Source: Cephalopachus bancanus (lineage: Eukaryota; Chordata; Mammalia; Primates; Tarsiidae). Taken from it: a DNA stretch of 64,000 nt. The stretch lies in the NCBI GenBank assembly GCA_027257055.1, contig JAPVLO010000995.1, positions 62,001 to 126,000 on the forward strand. Direction: 5' to 3'. Shown here in pieces: positions 11,130 to 20,439 of the stretch (position 1 is its first letter; every line of letters begins with the position of its first letter). Under the pieces are notes generated by a model. The model saw only the letters and a program-made list of their open reading frames with translations. It was not told the DNA's origin and did no database searches. A program made the position numbers and the translations under genes.

Positions 11130-14100
11130 GAGTGTGAGCTCACATAACAGATAGCCCTGACCTAGGGCTGCCATCGGTCACTGAGCGATCAAGGCAGTCC
11201 GGCAATGCTGCCAGCCCAGGATCTGGTCGACCTGTCTTCCACCTTGGGCGTGGAGAAGGCCCCTAACATCTCCCAATCACTCCATCATCTCCCTCCCACG
11301 AAGACATTTCCCTGGGGTGCTGTGGACGCCTGTCATGATGCATGTCGGATGTGTCATTTGTGTTACTGGAGTCTCTATCTGCAGGACTGGGGCATGGTGG
11401 CAAAATCATGGCTTCCTGGGCCACAACCTGTGAGGCTCAGGTGGTAATCCCGCCTCAGCCCCTGAGCAGTTGGGGTTCCGTGGGCAAACACACCTGACCT
11501 GATTTTGGGGACCTCTCACCGAGACGAGGTCCGGTCATGTTGCCTAAGCTGCTCCCATATCACTGGGCTCAGGCAGCCTCCAGCCTTGGCCTCCCAGGCT
11601 GTAGGACTGATGGCCGTGAGCCATGGTGCCCAGCCTGGATTCGTACGTTCTGTCAGTGGGGGGGGCAAAGAAATGACACGGGATGGAGAGCACCACGTCC
11701 CATGTAGCCAGAACCATGGGCAACACCACACGCGACTGCAATGTTTGCATTCTGAGGAGTGATGAGGTCTTGCTATGTGGCCCAGGCTAGTCTTGAACAC
11801 CTGTGCTCCAGTGGTCCCCCACCGTGGCCTTCCAAAACCATATCCCAATTGTCTGCCAATCCACCATCTTTTGGGAACTCAAAGAGCAAGACGGGCTCCT
11901 TCCCAAACGATCTCTGTCCACAATGAACCCAACTCCATGCACAAATGGATACTCTTCTTTTTTACTTTTTCATATTTTTTTTGAGTTGGTGTCCCACTCT
12001 GTTGCCCAGGCTGGAGGGCAGTGGCTTGCTTCTGGCCACCATAGCCTTGGCCCACCGGGCTTCTATGAGACTTTCCCCAGCCGTCTGAGGAACCAGAATA
12101 ACATGCACTCGCCACCACACCCGGATCATTTGGGGTGGAGGGTAGAGATGAGATCTTGTTGAGACACCTGGGTGGGTCTCAGCCCACAGGCTCAGGCTGG
12201 TCACTGGCCTTTGCCTCCCAAAGTGCTAGGATGACGAGGCTAAGCCCCAGAGCCTGGCCTCGATCCTTCATCAAAAATAAACAACAAGGTCTTGAAGGTA
12301 ATCTTTTCTCTTTCTTCTCGGGACAGATAGGACCTCACCTGAGGCACCACGGGCCCCCCTGTGGAGATAAACAGGGAAAGGATAGATGAGAAGTGCTAGG
12401 GGCGTGATAAAATCATGGGTCAGAGTCAAAAAAAAGAAAACTGTTCGCCAGTATCCCCGTGGATACATTATCAGAAAGGGGAATTAAGGTGTCTTCTACT
12501 TGATTGGCTCATTTTTTGCGATTCATCCAGGCACATTGTCCCTGGTTTCCTGAAGAAGGCACCATTATTTGGCTGTTTGGACTAAAATTGGGGAAAAACT
12601 TGAATTCTTTTATACTTTCTTGGCAGAGGTCCTTGTTGTCGAGTCAGAGAGTCAGCCTGTCAGGGGCACATTTCTCACCTCAGACAGGAGAGCCAGCAGG
12701 AACCTGGCCAGGTAGCATCAGGAACTCCCGCACCAAATAGTGGGCAGCCATTGGGGGGGTTGTGGCTGGTAGGTGCTGAGCTTGGCAGACACTGAAATTT
12801 GGGGGGGGTGGAAGGACTGAGAGAAGAAGATTTGCAGGAGAATGGATTTCTATCTTTCTTTCTTTCTTTTCTTTCCTCACTAGGTTTCCCAGACAGCTCT
12901 CAAACATCCCAACTCAGGCCATCTTCTTGGCCTGGGTCTCCAAAACTGCTGTGATCACAGGCTTTCAATTTGGGCTACATCTGGGTCTTCCTGCTTGGAC
13001 TTGAACTCTGGGCCGGAGGCAATCCTCCCACCAAAGGCTGCCCTCACCCAAGATTTTCTAGGTTTTGCTCAGGGTCTGTGTGGGGGCTTGCTATGGTGTT
13101 CAGCCTGGTCTTGAGTTCCTGGGCCCCAGCCGTCTTTCCATTTTGGCCTCCCCGAGTGCGGAAGAGACAGGAGTGAGTCACTTGGCCATCCCCACCACTC
13201 CCGAATATTTGAGAGTCATGCCCTCCCTTTCACCATGGTGGCCCCTGGGAGGATCGAGTTGGTCCACCCTGGGGAACAAAGCAGGCAGAAGGCTGGCCAC
13301 CCCGATGGACATATGCCACTGTGACAGGCTCTCCTCCTGGGAGGGCTTGGCGAATGCATCTGGCTGCCTTCTCTGGTGTCTGGAGTCGTCTGAAGGGAGT
13401 GGGCCTGCGGTCGGGATCCAAGAGGGGTGTGAAGGCTGGACATGGGGAAACACGCTTGTCACCCGGTGCTTTGGGAGGCCGAGCTGAGAGGATGGCCTGA
13501 ATCCCTGCATTCGAGACCAACCCACGCACCTTGGCGATACCACATCTCTACAAAAAACAAGCAAAATGAGCCGAGCATGGTGACGCATGCCTGTCTTTCT
13601 GGCCACATGGTAGGCCATGGCATGAAGATAGCCTGAGCTCAGCCAGTGGAGGATGTGGAGGCCAAGTGTGGGCCCCTGTGCTTCATCCTGGGTGACAGAG
13701 CAGGACTCCAACTCAGAATAATACCAACCACCACCACCGCAGCCACAGGCCAGGCTCAGGGGCTCAGCTTGAAATTCTGCCCTTCGAGGGTGAGGCGAGT
13801 GGATGGCCTGAGCCTGTGGGTTCGAGACCAGCCCAGGACCCTGTGGTCGACCTTGTCTCGGCCATCAAAACTATATCCAAATATTAGCCATGTGTGGTGT
13901 TGCAGGCCTGTTGTTCCAACCACTTTGTGGTCTGAGGAGGGAGGATCACCTGAGCCCAGCAGGTGGAGTCCGTGTTGGCCATGAGCTAACCCCTGCACTC
14001 TGGCCTGAGTGACAGAGTGGGATTCCAACTCCAAATAATAATTCCATCACCACCACCACCCCTGCCACCCAGTTTGAGGAGTCACCCTCAGGGATGGGAG

Positions 14101-14239
14101 AGGAAAAGGCACTTTCCCAACTGTCGATCATGGCAAGTTTCAAAGGTGGCCACTGGGCATCTCTGCCCCATGCCTTCAGCCACACTTCCCAGAAGGCGTG
14201 CCTCCACCCTCCACACTCATGCCCCACATCAAAGATACA
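11130..14239. repeat. Array unit 4 (~3.1 kb, one block replaced)
   Basis: Blocks: antisense 11,355-11,640; antisense half 11,755-11,850; antisense 11,975-12,265; then a foreign stretch 12,296-12,621 in place of the sense Alu block; short CTTT tract 12,850-12,872; antisense pieces 12,880-12,975 and 13,060-13,190; sense 13,430-13,720; sense 13,745-14,040. Unit-type sequence resumes at the TTGGCAGAGGTCC motif near 12,620. Confidence 0.75.
12296..12621. other. Foreign replacement segment in unit 4
   Basis: This ~325-base stretch has no counterpart in units 1-3. It sits exactly where those units carry a sense Alu block and its downstream spacer (about 405 bases, 9,000-9,405). It contains no long open frame and nothing I recognise. 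Its pyrimidine/purine make-up resembles neither Alu nor the unit spacers. Confidence 0.6.
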
Positions 14240-14352
14240 TGTGAGCTCAGGGAACAGATGGCTCCAAGACCTGGGAGGCAGTCAGACACTGAGTGTACAA
14301 GGTGGTCCAACAACACTGTGGCCAGCCCAGGTTCTGGTGGCCCTGACCCCCA
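14240..14352. repeat. Partial fifth array unit and array boundary
   Basis: The first ~110 bases of a unit are recognisable (GTGAGCTCAGGGAACAGATG through GCCCAGGTTC...GCCCTGACC). From about 14,353 the sequence no longer matches the other units and becomes AT-rich single-copy-like DNA. This is the right-hand edge of the array. Confidence 0.7.
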
Positions 14353-14629
14353 CCAGACTGGATTCTTTGCAGGGTTGTGTCTTTGCCCTCATTAAAGTGA
14401 AGTTTTATGGTCTCTGAGTAGCAGAAACTGAGCCACATGTCCACGCTGAACGTGCAAGAAATATTGGGAAAGTGTGTCTATGGCATCTCCTTGAGAAGAA
14501 TGCTCTAAACTTGGGAAGGATTTTTCCAGAAGAAAGTCAAATATGACCTATAGTAACCATGGAGAGTGATTTGCTAGAGTCTATTTAGAAGCATACCTGA
14601 AAATATCTCTCAAATTAAAAACATTCTTC
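14353..14629. other. Unannotated DNA between array and L1
   Basis: About 280 bases of AT-richer sequence with no recognisable repeat and no convincing coding frame. Confidence 0.6.
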
Positions 14630-15645
14630 CTTTATAGTAAAGTTTGAAGTCTGGTAATGTGATACCTTCTGCAAGGCCAAAGAAACCATCAAGAGAGCAG
14701 GGAGACAGCCTACAGACTGGGAAAAAGTATTTGCCAACACCAGGTCTGACAAAGGCTTAACATCCTGGATCTACAAGGAACTAAAACGTGTTGAAAAGAA
14801 AAAAACAAACAACCCCATTATCAAATAGGCAAAAGATATGAACAGATACTTCACAAAAGAGGACATCCGAGCAGCCAACGAACACATGAAGAAATGTTCA
14901 ACCTCACTAATCATCAGGGAGATGCAAATCAAAACCACACTGAGTTACCACCTAACTCCAGTCAGAATGGCAATCATCAACAACTCAAAAAATAACAGCT
15001 GCTGGAGAGGGTGTGGAGCAAAGGGAACACTTCTACACTGTTGGTGGGAGTGCAAACTGTGCAACCTCTGTGGAAAACAGTATGGCAATTCCTAAAAGCT
15101 CTAAATATTGACCTCCCTTATGACCCTGTTGTCCCCATACTGGGAATATACCCTGAAGAACTCAAATCACTCTATCACAAAGATACCTGCACACAAATGT
15201 TTATCGCAGCATTGTTCACAATAGCAAGAACCTGGAAACAGCCATGCTGCCCATCAAAAGAGGACTGGTTTAAAAAAATGTGGTACATATACACGATGGA
15301 ATACTACGCAGCCATAAAAAAGAACAAAATCATGAATTTCACAGCAACCTGGATGGAACTAGAGTCTATAATACTGAGTGACCTCTCACAAAAACAAAGA
15401 TCTGAGTATCACATGTTCTCACTCATATAGTGGACCTTGAACATCCAACATAATACTATAAGAAAATGACTGACAGTGGTGGGAAACTATGGGCGAGAGG
15501 GGAAGGGGGATGGGACTAATGGTAGTAAACATCTGTCTGGGGGTGGGGAGATACCTCTTATCAATTAGGGGGCCTGAACTAAACATATTTGTATACCTAA
15601 CCCTTAACTGTACCCCACAATATCATAATAAAAAATATTGATTAA
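14630..15645 (+). mobile_element. L1: 5'-inverted, truncated L1 (3' end of ORF2 plus 3' UTR)
   Basis: From about 14,666 the sequence runs in sense through the C-terminal part of L1 ORF2 and the 3' UTR to an A-rich end with AATAAA near 15,630. Recognisable residues include the WGCG/CWWECK zinc-knuckle-like region around 15,010-15,060 and the tract encoding [11 protein letters not shown] near 15,290-15,330. Bases 14,630-14,665 match L1 in the opposite orientation: they are the reverse complement of the stretch at 34,144-34,180 of the full-length copy. About 400 bases of L1 are missing between the two parts. This is the usual structure of a twin-primed insertion. Frames are broken. Confidence 0.9.
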
Positions 15646-15747
15646 AATGAAATAAAAATTTTTAAATTCTTTTTAAAAATAAAGCTGAATATGTTTTTAT
15701 AAGGCTAAAAAAGAAAATATTGGGTACAGTAACCTTTAAAAAAAGAA

Positions 15748-15885
15748 AGGCTAGGCCTGGTGTCTTATGCCTGTAACCCCGGCACTCAGAAGCCAAGTGG
15801 GGTGAATCACTTGAGCTCATGAAGTTGAGACCAGCATGGGCAATATAGTAGACTTCCTCTTCATTAAATAAATAAAATAAAATAA
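15748..15885 (+). mobile_element. Alu left-monomer (free monomer-like SINE)
   Basis: About 135 bases match the left half of Alu (GGCCTGGTGTCTTATGCCTG, then CTTGAGCTCATGAAGTTGAG, then GGGCAATATAG) and end in (AAAT)n. No right monomer follows. It could be an old free left monomer or a truncated dimer. Confidence 0.8.
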
Positions 15886-16125
15886 AATGCAGATTACTGA
15901 TAGCAATGCAAAATAAATTTTGTCTGTAGACATGCAAATTTTGACCTATCTGTTAAAAGTACAATTAACCTTTCTTTTGACTATTGAAAAAGTTAGTTTG
16001 CCTTCATTTTTTCATTAATTTCAATATTTCTGACCTATAAATGTGTCCATTCTTTGATTTTTCTCTTGAACAGGTTATAACATTTGCCTGGCTCCTCATT
16101 GAGTTAACTAAAATATAAAAACAAG

Positions 16126-16432
16126 CCGGGCTCGGTGGCTCAGCCTGTAATCCCGCGCCTTTGGGATGCTGAGGAGAGTGGATTGCCTGAGCCCTCGGGT
16201 TCGAGACCCGCCTGGGCAACGAGACCTCATCTCTACAATAAACAACAAAAAAAAATCAGCCGGGCGTGGTAGCGCATGCCTGTAATTCTGGTTACTTGGA
16301 AGGCTGAGGCGGAAGGATCGCCAGAGCCCAGCAGGTCGAGGCTGTGGTGGCCGGGAGCGGCCACTGCACAACAGTCTGGACGACAGAGTGAGACTCCAAC
16401 TCAAAAAAAAATAAAAAATAAAAAATAAAAAC
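16126..16432 (+). mobile_element. Young-type dimeric Alu
   Basis: Complete dimer: head GGGCTCGGTGGCTCAGCCTG, middle linker AATAAACAACAAAAAAAAAT, right arm with GTGGCCGGGAGCGGCCACTG, and a tail of (A)nT repeats. Flanking AAAATATAAAAACA before and AAATAAAAACATATG after may be the target duplication, blurred by A-richness. It is a good representative of the lineage-specific subfamily in this genome. Confidence 0.95.
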
Positions 16433-16434
16433 AT

Positions 16435-17690
16435 ATGTTCGTTTTATATCTGGGTGAAAGTTACGATTTTATCTTTATTAAATTATATTTTAACAGTAGT
16501 CTTGTCAGGGCATTTTGATATACATATCTTATTGAAAATTACTTTCCATTTTGTTCCCCTGTTATGGCAGGATGTTATAGTTATTTTTTAATGTGTCATA
16601 TATAGATTTCATTCCAAGAAACCGAAAGAGATATTCAAATATTTGTTATAAAAGGGCCCATGGGACCTAACAAGGTCTGGAATCACAGATTCCATCAGAA
16701 ATTCTCTTAACAAAATGAGCTGGGTCATTTTTTTCCCAGATAGAAAATTCCAGAGCCTCAAGTGATTTAGAGCAACCGCTAAGCTATGAATTGCTTTGGG
16801 AATGGTTCCCCTTGCCCCCAACTGCAGCTTAGTTTAGATAGGGCAATGACAGAATAGCTATTTGTCAGTACCACTGACCCAAACTTTTTTTACATTTTCC
16901 CCCACATTATCAAAAGCCAAGACTGCATTGTCTGAACATCTTAGGTAGTGACAATTAGATTAAATGAAGACACTATCTTACCTCCCCTCCCTTGATTAAT
17001 ATGGAGTATATTTTTTAGCCCAAGATGAGAACACAAACAGGGTAGACATGTAGGGAAACTACATACTAACTTAAGTCTTAAGACCAATTGTCACAATACA
17101 CTTATAGGATGCCATGCTTTAGAATTCAGAAAGGGTAGGATTTCAGGCTGAAATTTCTTGAGGCTCATAAAGAAACCACTAACTGACTTGCCCACCTTGA
17201 TATCATTTCACCCCTAAGTGCTGGGTGGGAATGACCTCAACTGACAATGATGAATGAAAGAGAAAAAAGATCCACTCACTTGTACACTATTAAAATATCC
17301 TTATTTCAAGAGACCACTTTTCTTTTTATTTCATAAACACATTTACCCCTAAAACAGTATAGGAAAGCTTGGCAAATAAAAATAAACTTTAGAAAATGTA
17401 TAAGCCTGGCTTATATATTGCTTTATTTAGAGGAAAATTCTCACACATTTTTTTCTCCACCTACCAAAAGGAACATATATAATAGATGAAACTAAACTTG
17501 GCAGGAAATCCATCAATAAGGTTAATTTAAAGTGTAGGCAAAATAGCAAATCTCTATATGGCCATAATGTTCTTGTTTCAAAACCAATTGACTTCCAAAC
17601 AATTGAATATACCCATCTGAAAGAAACACATAGAAGGAAATCCCAGCAACTGAAACATCCACATCTTCACCCAGATCATGCACCTTTTGG
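16435..17690. other. AT-rich intergenic DNA, nothing recognised
   Basis: No SINE, LINE, LTR or coding signal that I can support. Short open frames on either strand lack recognisable protein features. Confidence 0.5.
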
Positions 17691-17692
17691 GA

Positions 17693-17808
17693 ATTCATTT
17701 TTAGGGCCACATAAAATATAAGAACAAGAATTCCTGGCTTCAGACTCTGGCTTCATTTTTAGGGCCACATAAAATGTAAGAGCAAGAATGCCTGGCTTCA
17801 GGCTCTGG
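17693..17808. repeat. 58-bp tandem duplication
   Basis: The segment containing TTAGGGCCACATAAAAT and CCTGGCTTCAG...CTCTGG occurs twice head-to-tail (17,693-17,750 and 17,751-17,808) with a period of 58 and only a few differences. Confidence 0.9.
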
Positions 17809-17990
17809 CTCCATCATTCACAAGCTCTGTGATTTGTATGAGATACAAAATTCCCATAAACCTTAGTTTCCTCATCTGTAAAATAATGAGAACATAAAGC
17901 ATGGTGTAACATTACATATTATATTGTATGTAATGGTTGAGATAACTATGTTTGGTAATCCATAAAAATACTTAGTATTGTGCCTGAAAT
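17790..17990 (-). mobile_element. MIR SINE
   Basis: Typical antisense MIR order: CTCTGGCTCCATCATTCAC, then AGCTCTGTGATTTG, then CTTAGTTTCCTCATCTGTAA, then a TACTTAGTATTGTGCCTG end. It is diverged, and the 58-bp duplication touches one end. Confidence 0.85.
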
Positions 17991-17998
17991 GATTATAA

Positions 17999-18290
17999 CT
18001 TTTTTTTTTGAGTCAGGATCTCACTCTGCCACCCAGGTTAGAGTGCAGGAGCATGCTCACGGCTACCACAGACTCGAAGTGGTGTGTTCAGGTGATTCTT
18101 TAGCCTCAACCGCCCAAGTATCTAGGACTAGAGGCATGGGCCACCACACCCAGCTATTTTCTGAATTTTATTGTAGAGACAAGGTCTCACGTGTTGCCCA
18201 CGCTGGTCTTGAACTCCCGGGCTCAGAAATCCTCTTCCTTCTTCCTCCCAATATGCTAGGATTATAGGCATGAGCTACCGCACGCAGACT
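17999..18290 (-). mobile_element. Older Alu, antisense
   Basis: T-run then GAGTCAGGATCTCACTCTG, CCACCCAGG, CTCAACCGCCCAAGTA, CACCACACCCAGCTA, GTTGCCCACGCTGGTCTTG and TAGGATTATAGGCATGAG. It is a whole dimer, more diverged than the 16,126 copy and without that subfamily's diagnostic right-arm motif. Confidence 0.93.
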
Positions 18291-18384
18291 TATAATTATG
18301 AAATATTTGACATAATTTCGTAATGCCATAAATTGGTGATGGGGTGTGTACAATAACTGGGAAAATATCATTTTAGAGGTTAAT

Positions 18385-19118
18385 GATTCTATTTTTTCAA
18401 CTTTTTTCTTTCCTTTAATTTTGATTTTGAAATTGTGGGGTACAGTTCAGGGTTCGGTATACAAATGTTCACTGTGCAAGTACCCTTATTGATGAGGTGT
18501 GCCCCCCATTCCCCAGGTGGATATTGACTACCGTCAATCTAAGCTATTCCCCCACCTCCCACCCCCTCCTCACAGTTACCTGCTACTTTCAATCCTTTTC
18601 CTACAGTAATATGGTAGTTGTTCAAGGTCCACTTATGAGTGAAGACGTGATACTCAGCTCTTTGTTTCTGTGAGAGATCACTCAGTATTATAAACTCTAA
18701 TTCCATCCACATTGCTGCAAAGTTCATGATTTTATTCTTCTTTATGGCAGGGTAATATTCCATTGTATATATGTACGTCTTTTTTTTTTATTCAGTCCTC
18801 TTTTGATGGGCAGCATGGTCGGCTCCATGTTCTTGCTATTGTGAACAATGCTGTGATAAACATCCGTGTGCAGGTATCTTTTTTATAGAGTGACCTGTGT
18901 TCTTCTGTGTACATTCCCAGTAGGGGGATTGTGGGATCATGTGGAAGATCAATTTTTAGAAGTTTTAGGAATCGCCAAATTGCTTTCCACAGAGGCTGTA
19001 CTAGTTTACACTCCCACCAGCAGTGTAGAAGTGTTCCCTTTTAGCCACATCCTCTCCAGTATCTGCTATTTTTTGAATTGTTGATGATGGCCATTCTGAC
19101 TGGAGCTAGGTGGTGAGA
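18385..19118 (-). mobile_element. L1: 5'-truncated L1, antisense (3' UTR and end of ORF2)
   Basis: In antisense it reads the L1 3' UTR (GTGGGGTACAGTTCAGGGTT, GTGTACCCCACA-type end), then the last part of ORF2. The conserved antisense ORF2 landmarks GGTAATATTCCATTGTATAT, CTATTGTGAACAATGCTG and ATTCCCAGTAGGGGGATTG are present. It is flanked by imperfect direct repeats: GGTTAATGATTCT near 18,377 and GATTAATGATTTT near 19,117, the target-site duplication. Confidence 0.92.
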
Positions 19119-20330
19119 TTAATGATTTTGAAAGATAAGGATTTAAAGCCTGGGAAAATGGTAGGCATTTTTGCCTTTCAGCATGAATGAACTTGGTACT
19201 CCCCAGAGCTTTTCTCTTTTCTTGGCCTAAGTCCTTCACCAAAAACTGTACTGGGAGAGCACTCTGAACCACACTGGGGGAAAAAAAAAACAGCTCTCCT
19301 GCTGATTTTATATAAAACATGCAAAAATAAGATTTTTAGAAAAATGAAGGCCTAAATGTTTTCAGTAGCAAGTTGCTAATGATTGCTTCCTAGTAACAGA
19401 TGATACTCCATGTTTCCATGGAGTTTCAATGATCACAGAGCAAATGGTGTCTGAATTGAAAGTTGAGGCTACAGTTATCTTTTCAATAAATAAAATTAAC
19501 TTAAGGCAAACAGAGAATTTGTGCCACTTGAAAGTGAACTAAAGGCAAATTGTAGACTCCTAGATATAGTACAATACTGTTTTTGTTGATTTGTCAATAA
19601 AATATAGAAGGTAAAAATAATATTGCAGGTGTATGTGTATATGGTGCATGTCTAAACAGAAAAATTAAGTCTAGATGGAGACTTACCAAAATTTAAATGT
19701 GACTTTACCCCAAGAAGATGGATGGTGAAGATGCAGCAGATGTAAAAAAGGAGGAGATTCCTACTTTAATTGTGTTGTTTTATAAACAGCTAAAAAGCAG
19801 CATGTGTACTTCTATAATAAGAAGAAAGGAAGGGGGGAAGAGAAAGGGAAGGAGGGAGGGATATAGGGAGGAGAAATAAATTACTTAACTTCTTGTTTTT
19901 CCCCTTTTGTTTCTTCTCTAAGGTCTCCTTTGGCTCTAAAAGTGTGCATCTATATGTAAAAAAAATCACACAAAATCTATAAAAACACAAATAGCTATGA
20001 AAGGTACATTCCCAAAGGCAACTTTTACAGTATGTTCATTGCTGGCACAGGTTGGTACCAATTAAGACTACTGTTTAAACCCTCCCTAGAGCAAAGATTA
20101 TCTTTCAAATTATTTTTTAAAGATGAAATTATGCTCAATGTAGCTTTGCTTTAAGCATTTTTGAATTTGATTTGGTATGTGGCAACCTTTAAAAGATATT
20201 GAGGAACATATTAAACAAGTCAGAATCAATCTGCATGGAATGCTCCCCCTTCCCATTCATCTCAACCAGGTGAAATTCTGCTCAACATTGTTGATTAAAT
20301 TCCTTCCTATCGAGTTCAAAAGTCATGAAT
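19119..20330. other. AT-rich intergenic DNA
   Basis: Nothing coding. A purine-only stretch of GGAA/GGGA composition lies at about 19,823-19,875. No interspersed repeat is recognised with confidence. Confidence 0.5.
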
Positions 20331-20334
20331 TTTT

Positions 20335-20428
20335 ATTGTGACTCTGCTACTTAGCTGTGTTAGCTCAAGTAAGATAATTAACTTCTCTAAGTCTCAATTT
20401 TCTAATCCTTAATATGAAGAGAATTAAA
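20335..20428 (-). mobile_element. MIR fragment
   Basis: GACTCTGCTACTTAGCTGTG followed by TTAACTTCTCTAAGTCTCAA and a TCTAATCC..AATATG segment is the core of an antisense MIR. Diverged. Confidence 0.65.
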
Positions 20429-20439
20429 GCCAGTGCAAT

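Larger units (their letters stand above)
1..14352. repeat. Tandem array (macrosatellite) of ~3.2 kb Alu-composite units
   Basis: Four successive units start at about 3, 3,210, 7,848 and 11,130, and a fifth begins at 14,240 and breaks off near 14,352. The unit start is recognised by a recurring GTGAGCTCA...ACAGATGGC motif followed by a GCCCAGGTTC motif about 70 bases on. Each unit ends with a (CAC)n tract, a CAGGGATGGGAGAGGAAAA motif and a GTGGCCACTGGG motif (copies near 3,000-3,180, 7,640-7,820, 10,930-11,110 and 14,050-14,220). The interior of every unit is a fixed order of degenerate 7SL/Alu-type copies in both orientations. Copies differ at many positions, so the array is old. It continues beyond the left edge of the window. 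Open frames inside it are chance or microsatellite translations; I see no gene. GC content is clearly higher than in the rest of the window. Confidence 0.85.

Noticed and set aside
13178..13711. 177-codon antisense frame
   Set aside because: Lies across antisense and sense Alu blocks of unit 4. GC-rich Alu sequence gives such frames by chance, and it is not conserved between units.
1..14352. CRISPR-like or bacterial repeat array
   Set aside because: Repeat units are kilobases long and made of Alu-type sequence; there are no short direct repeats with unique spacers.
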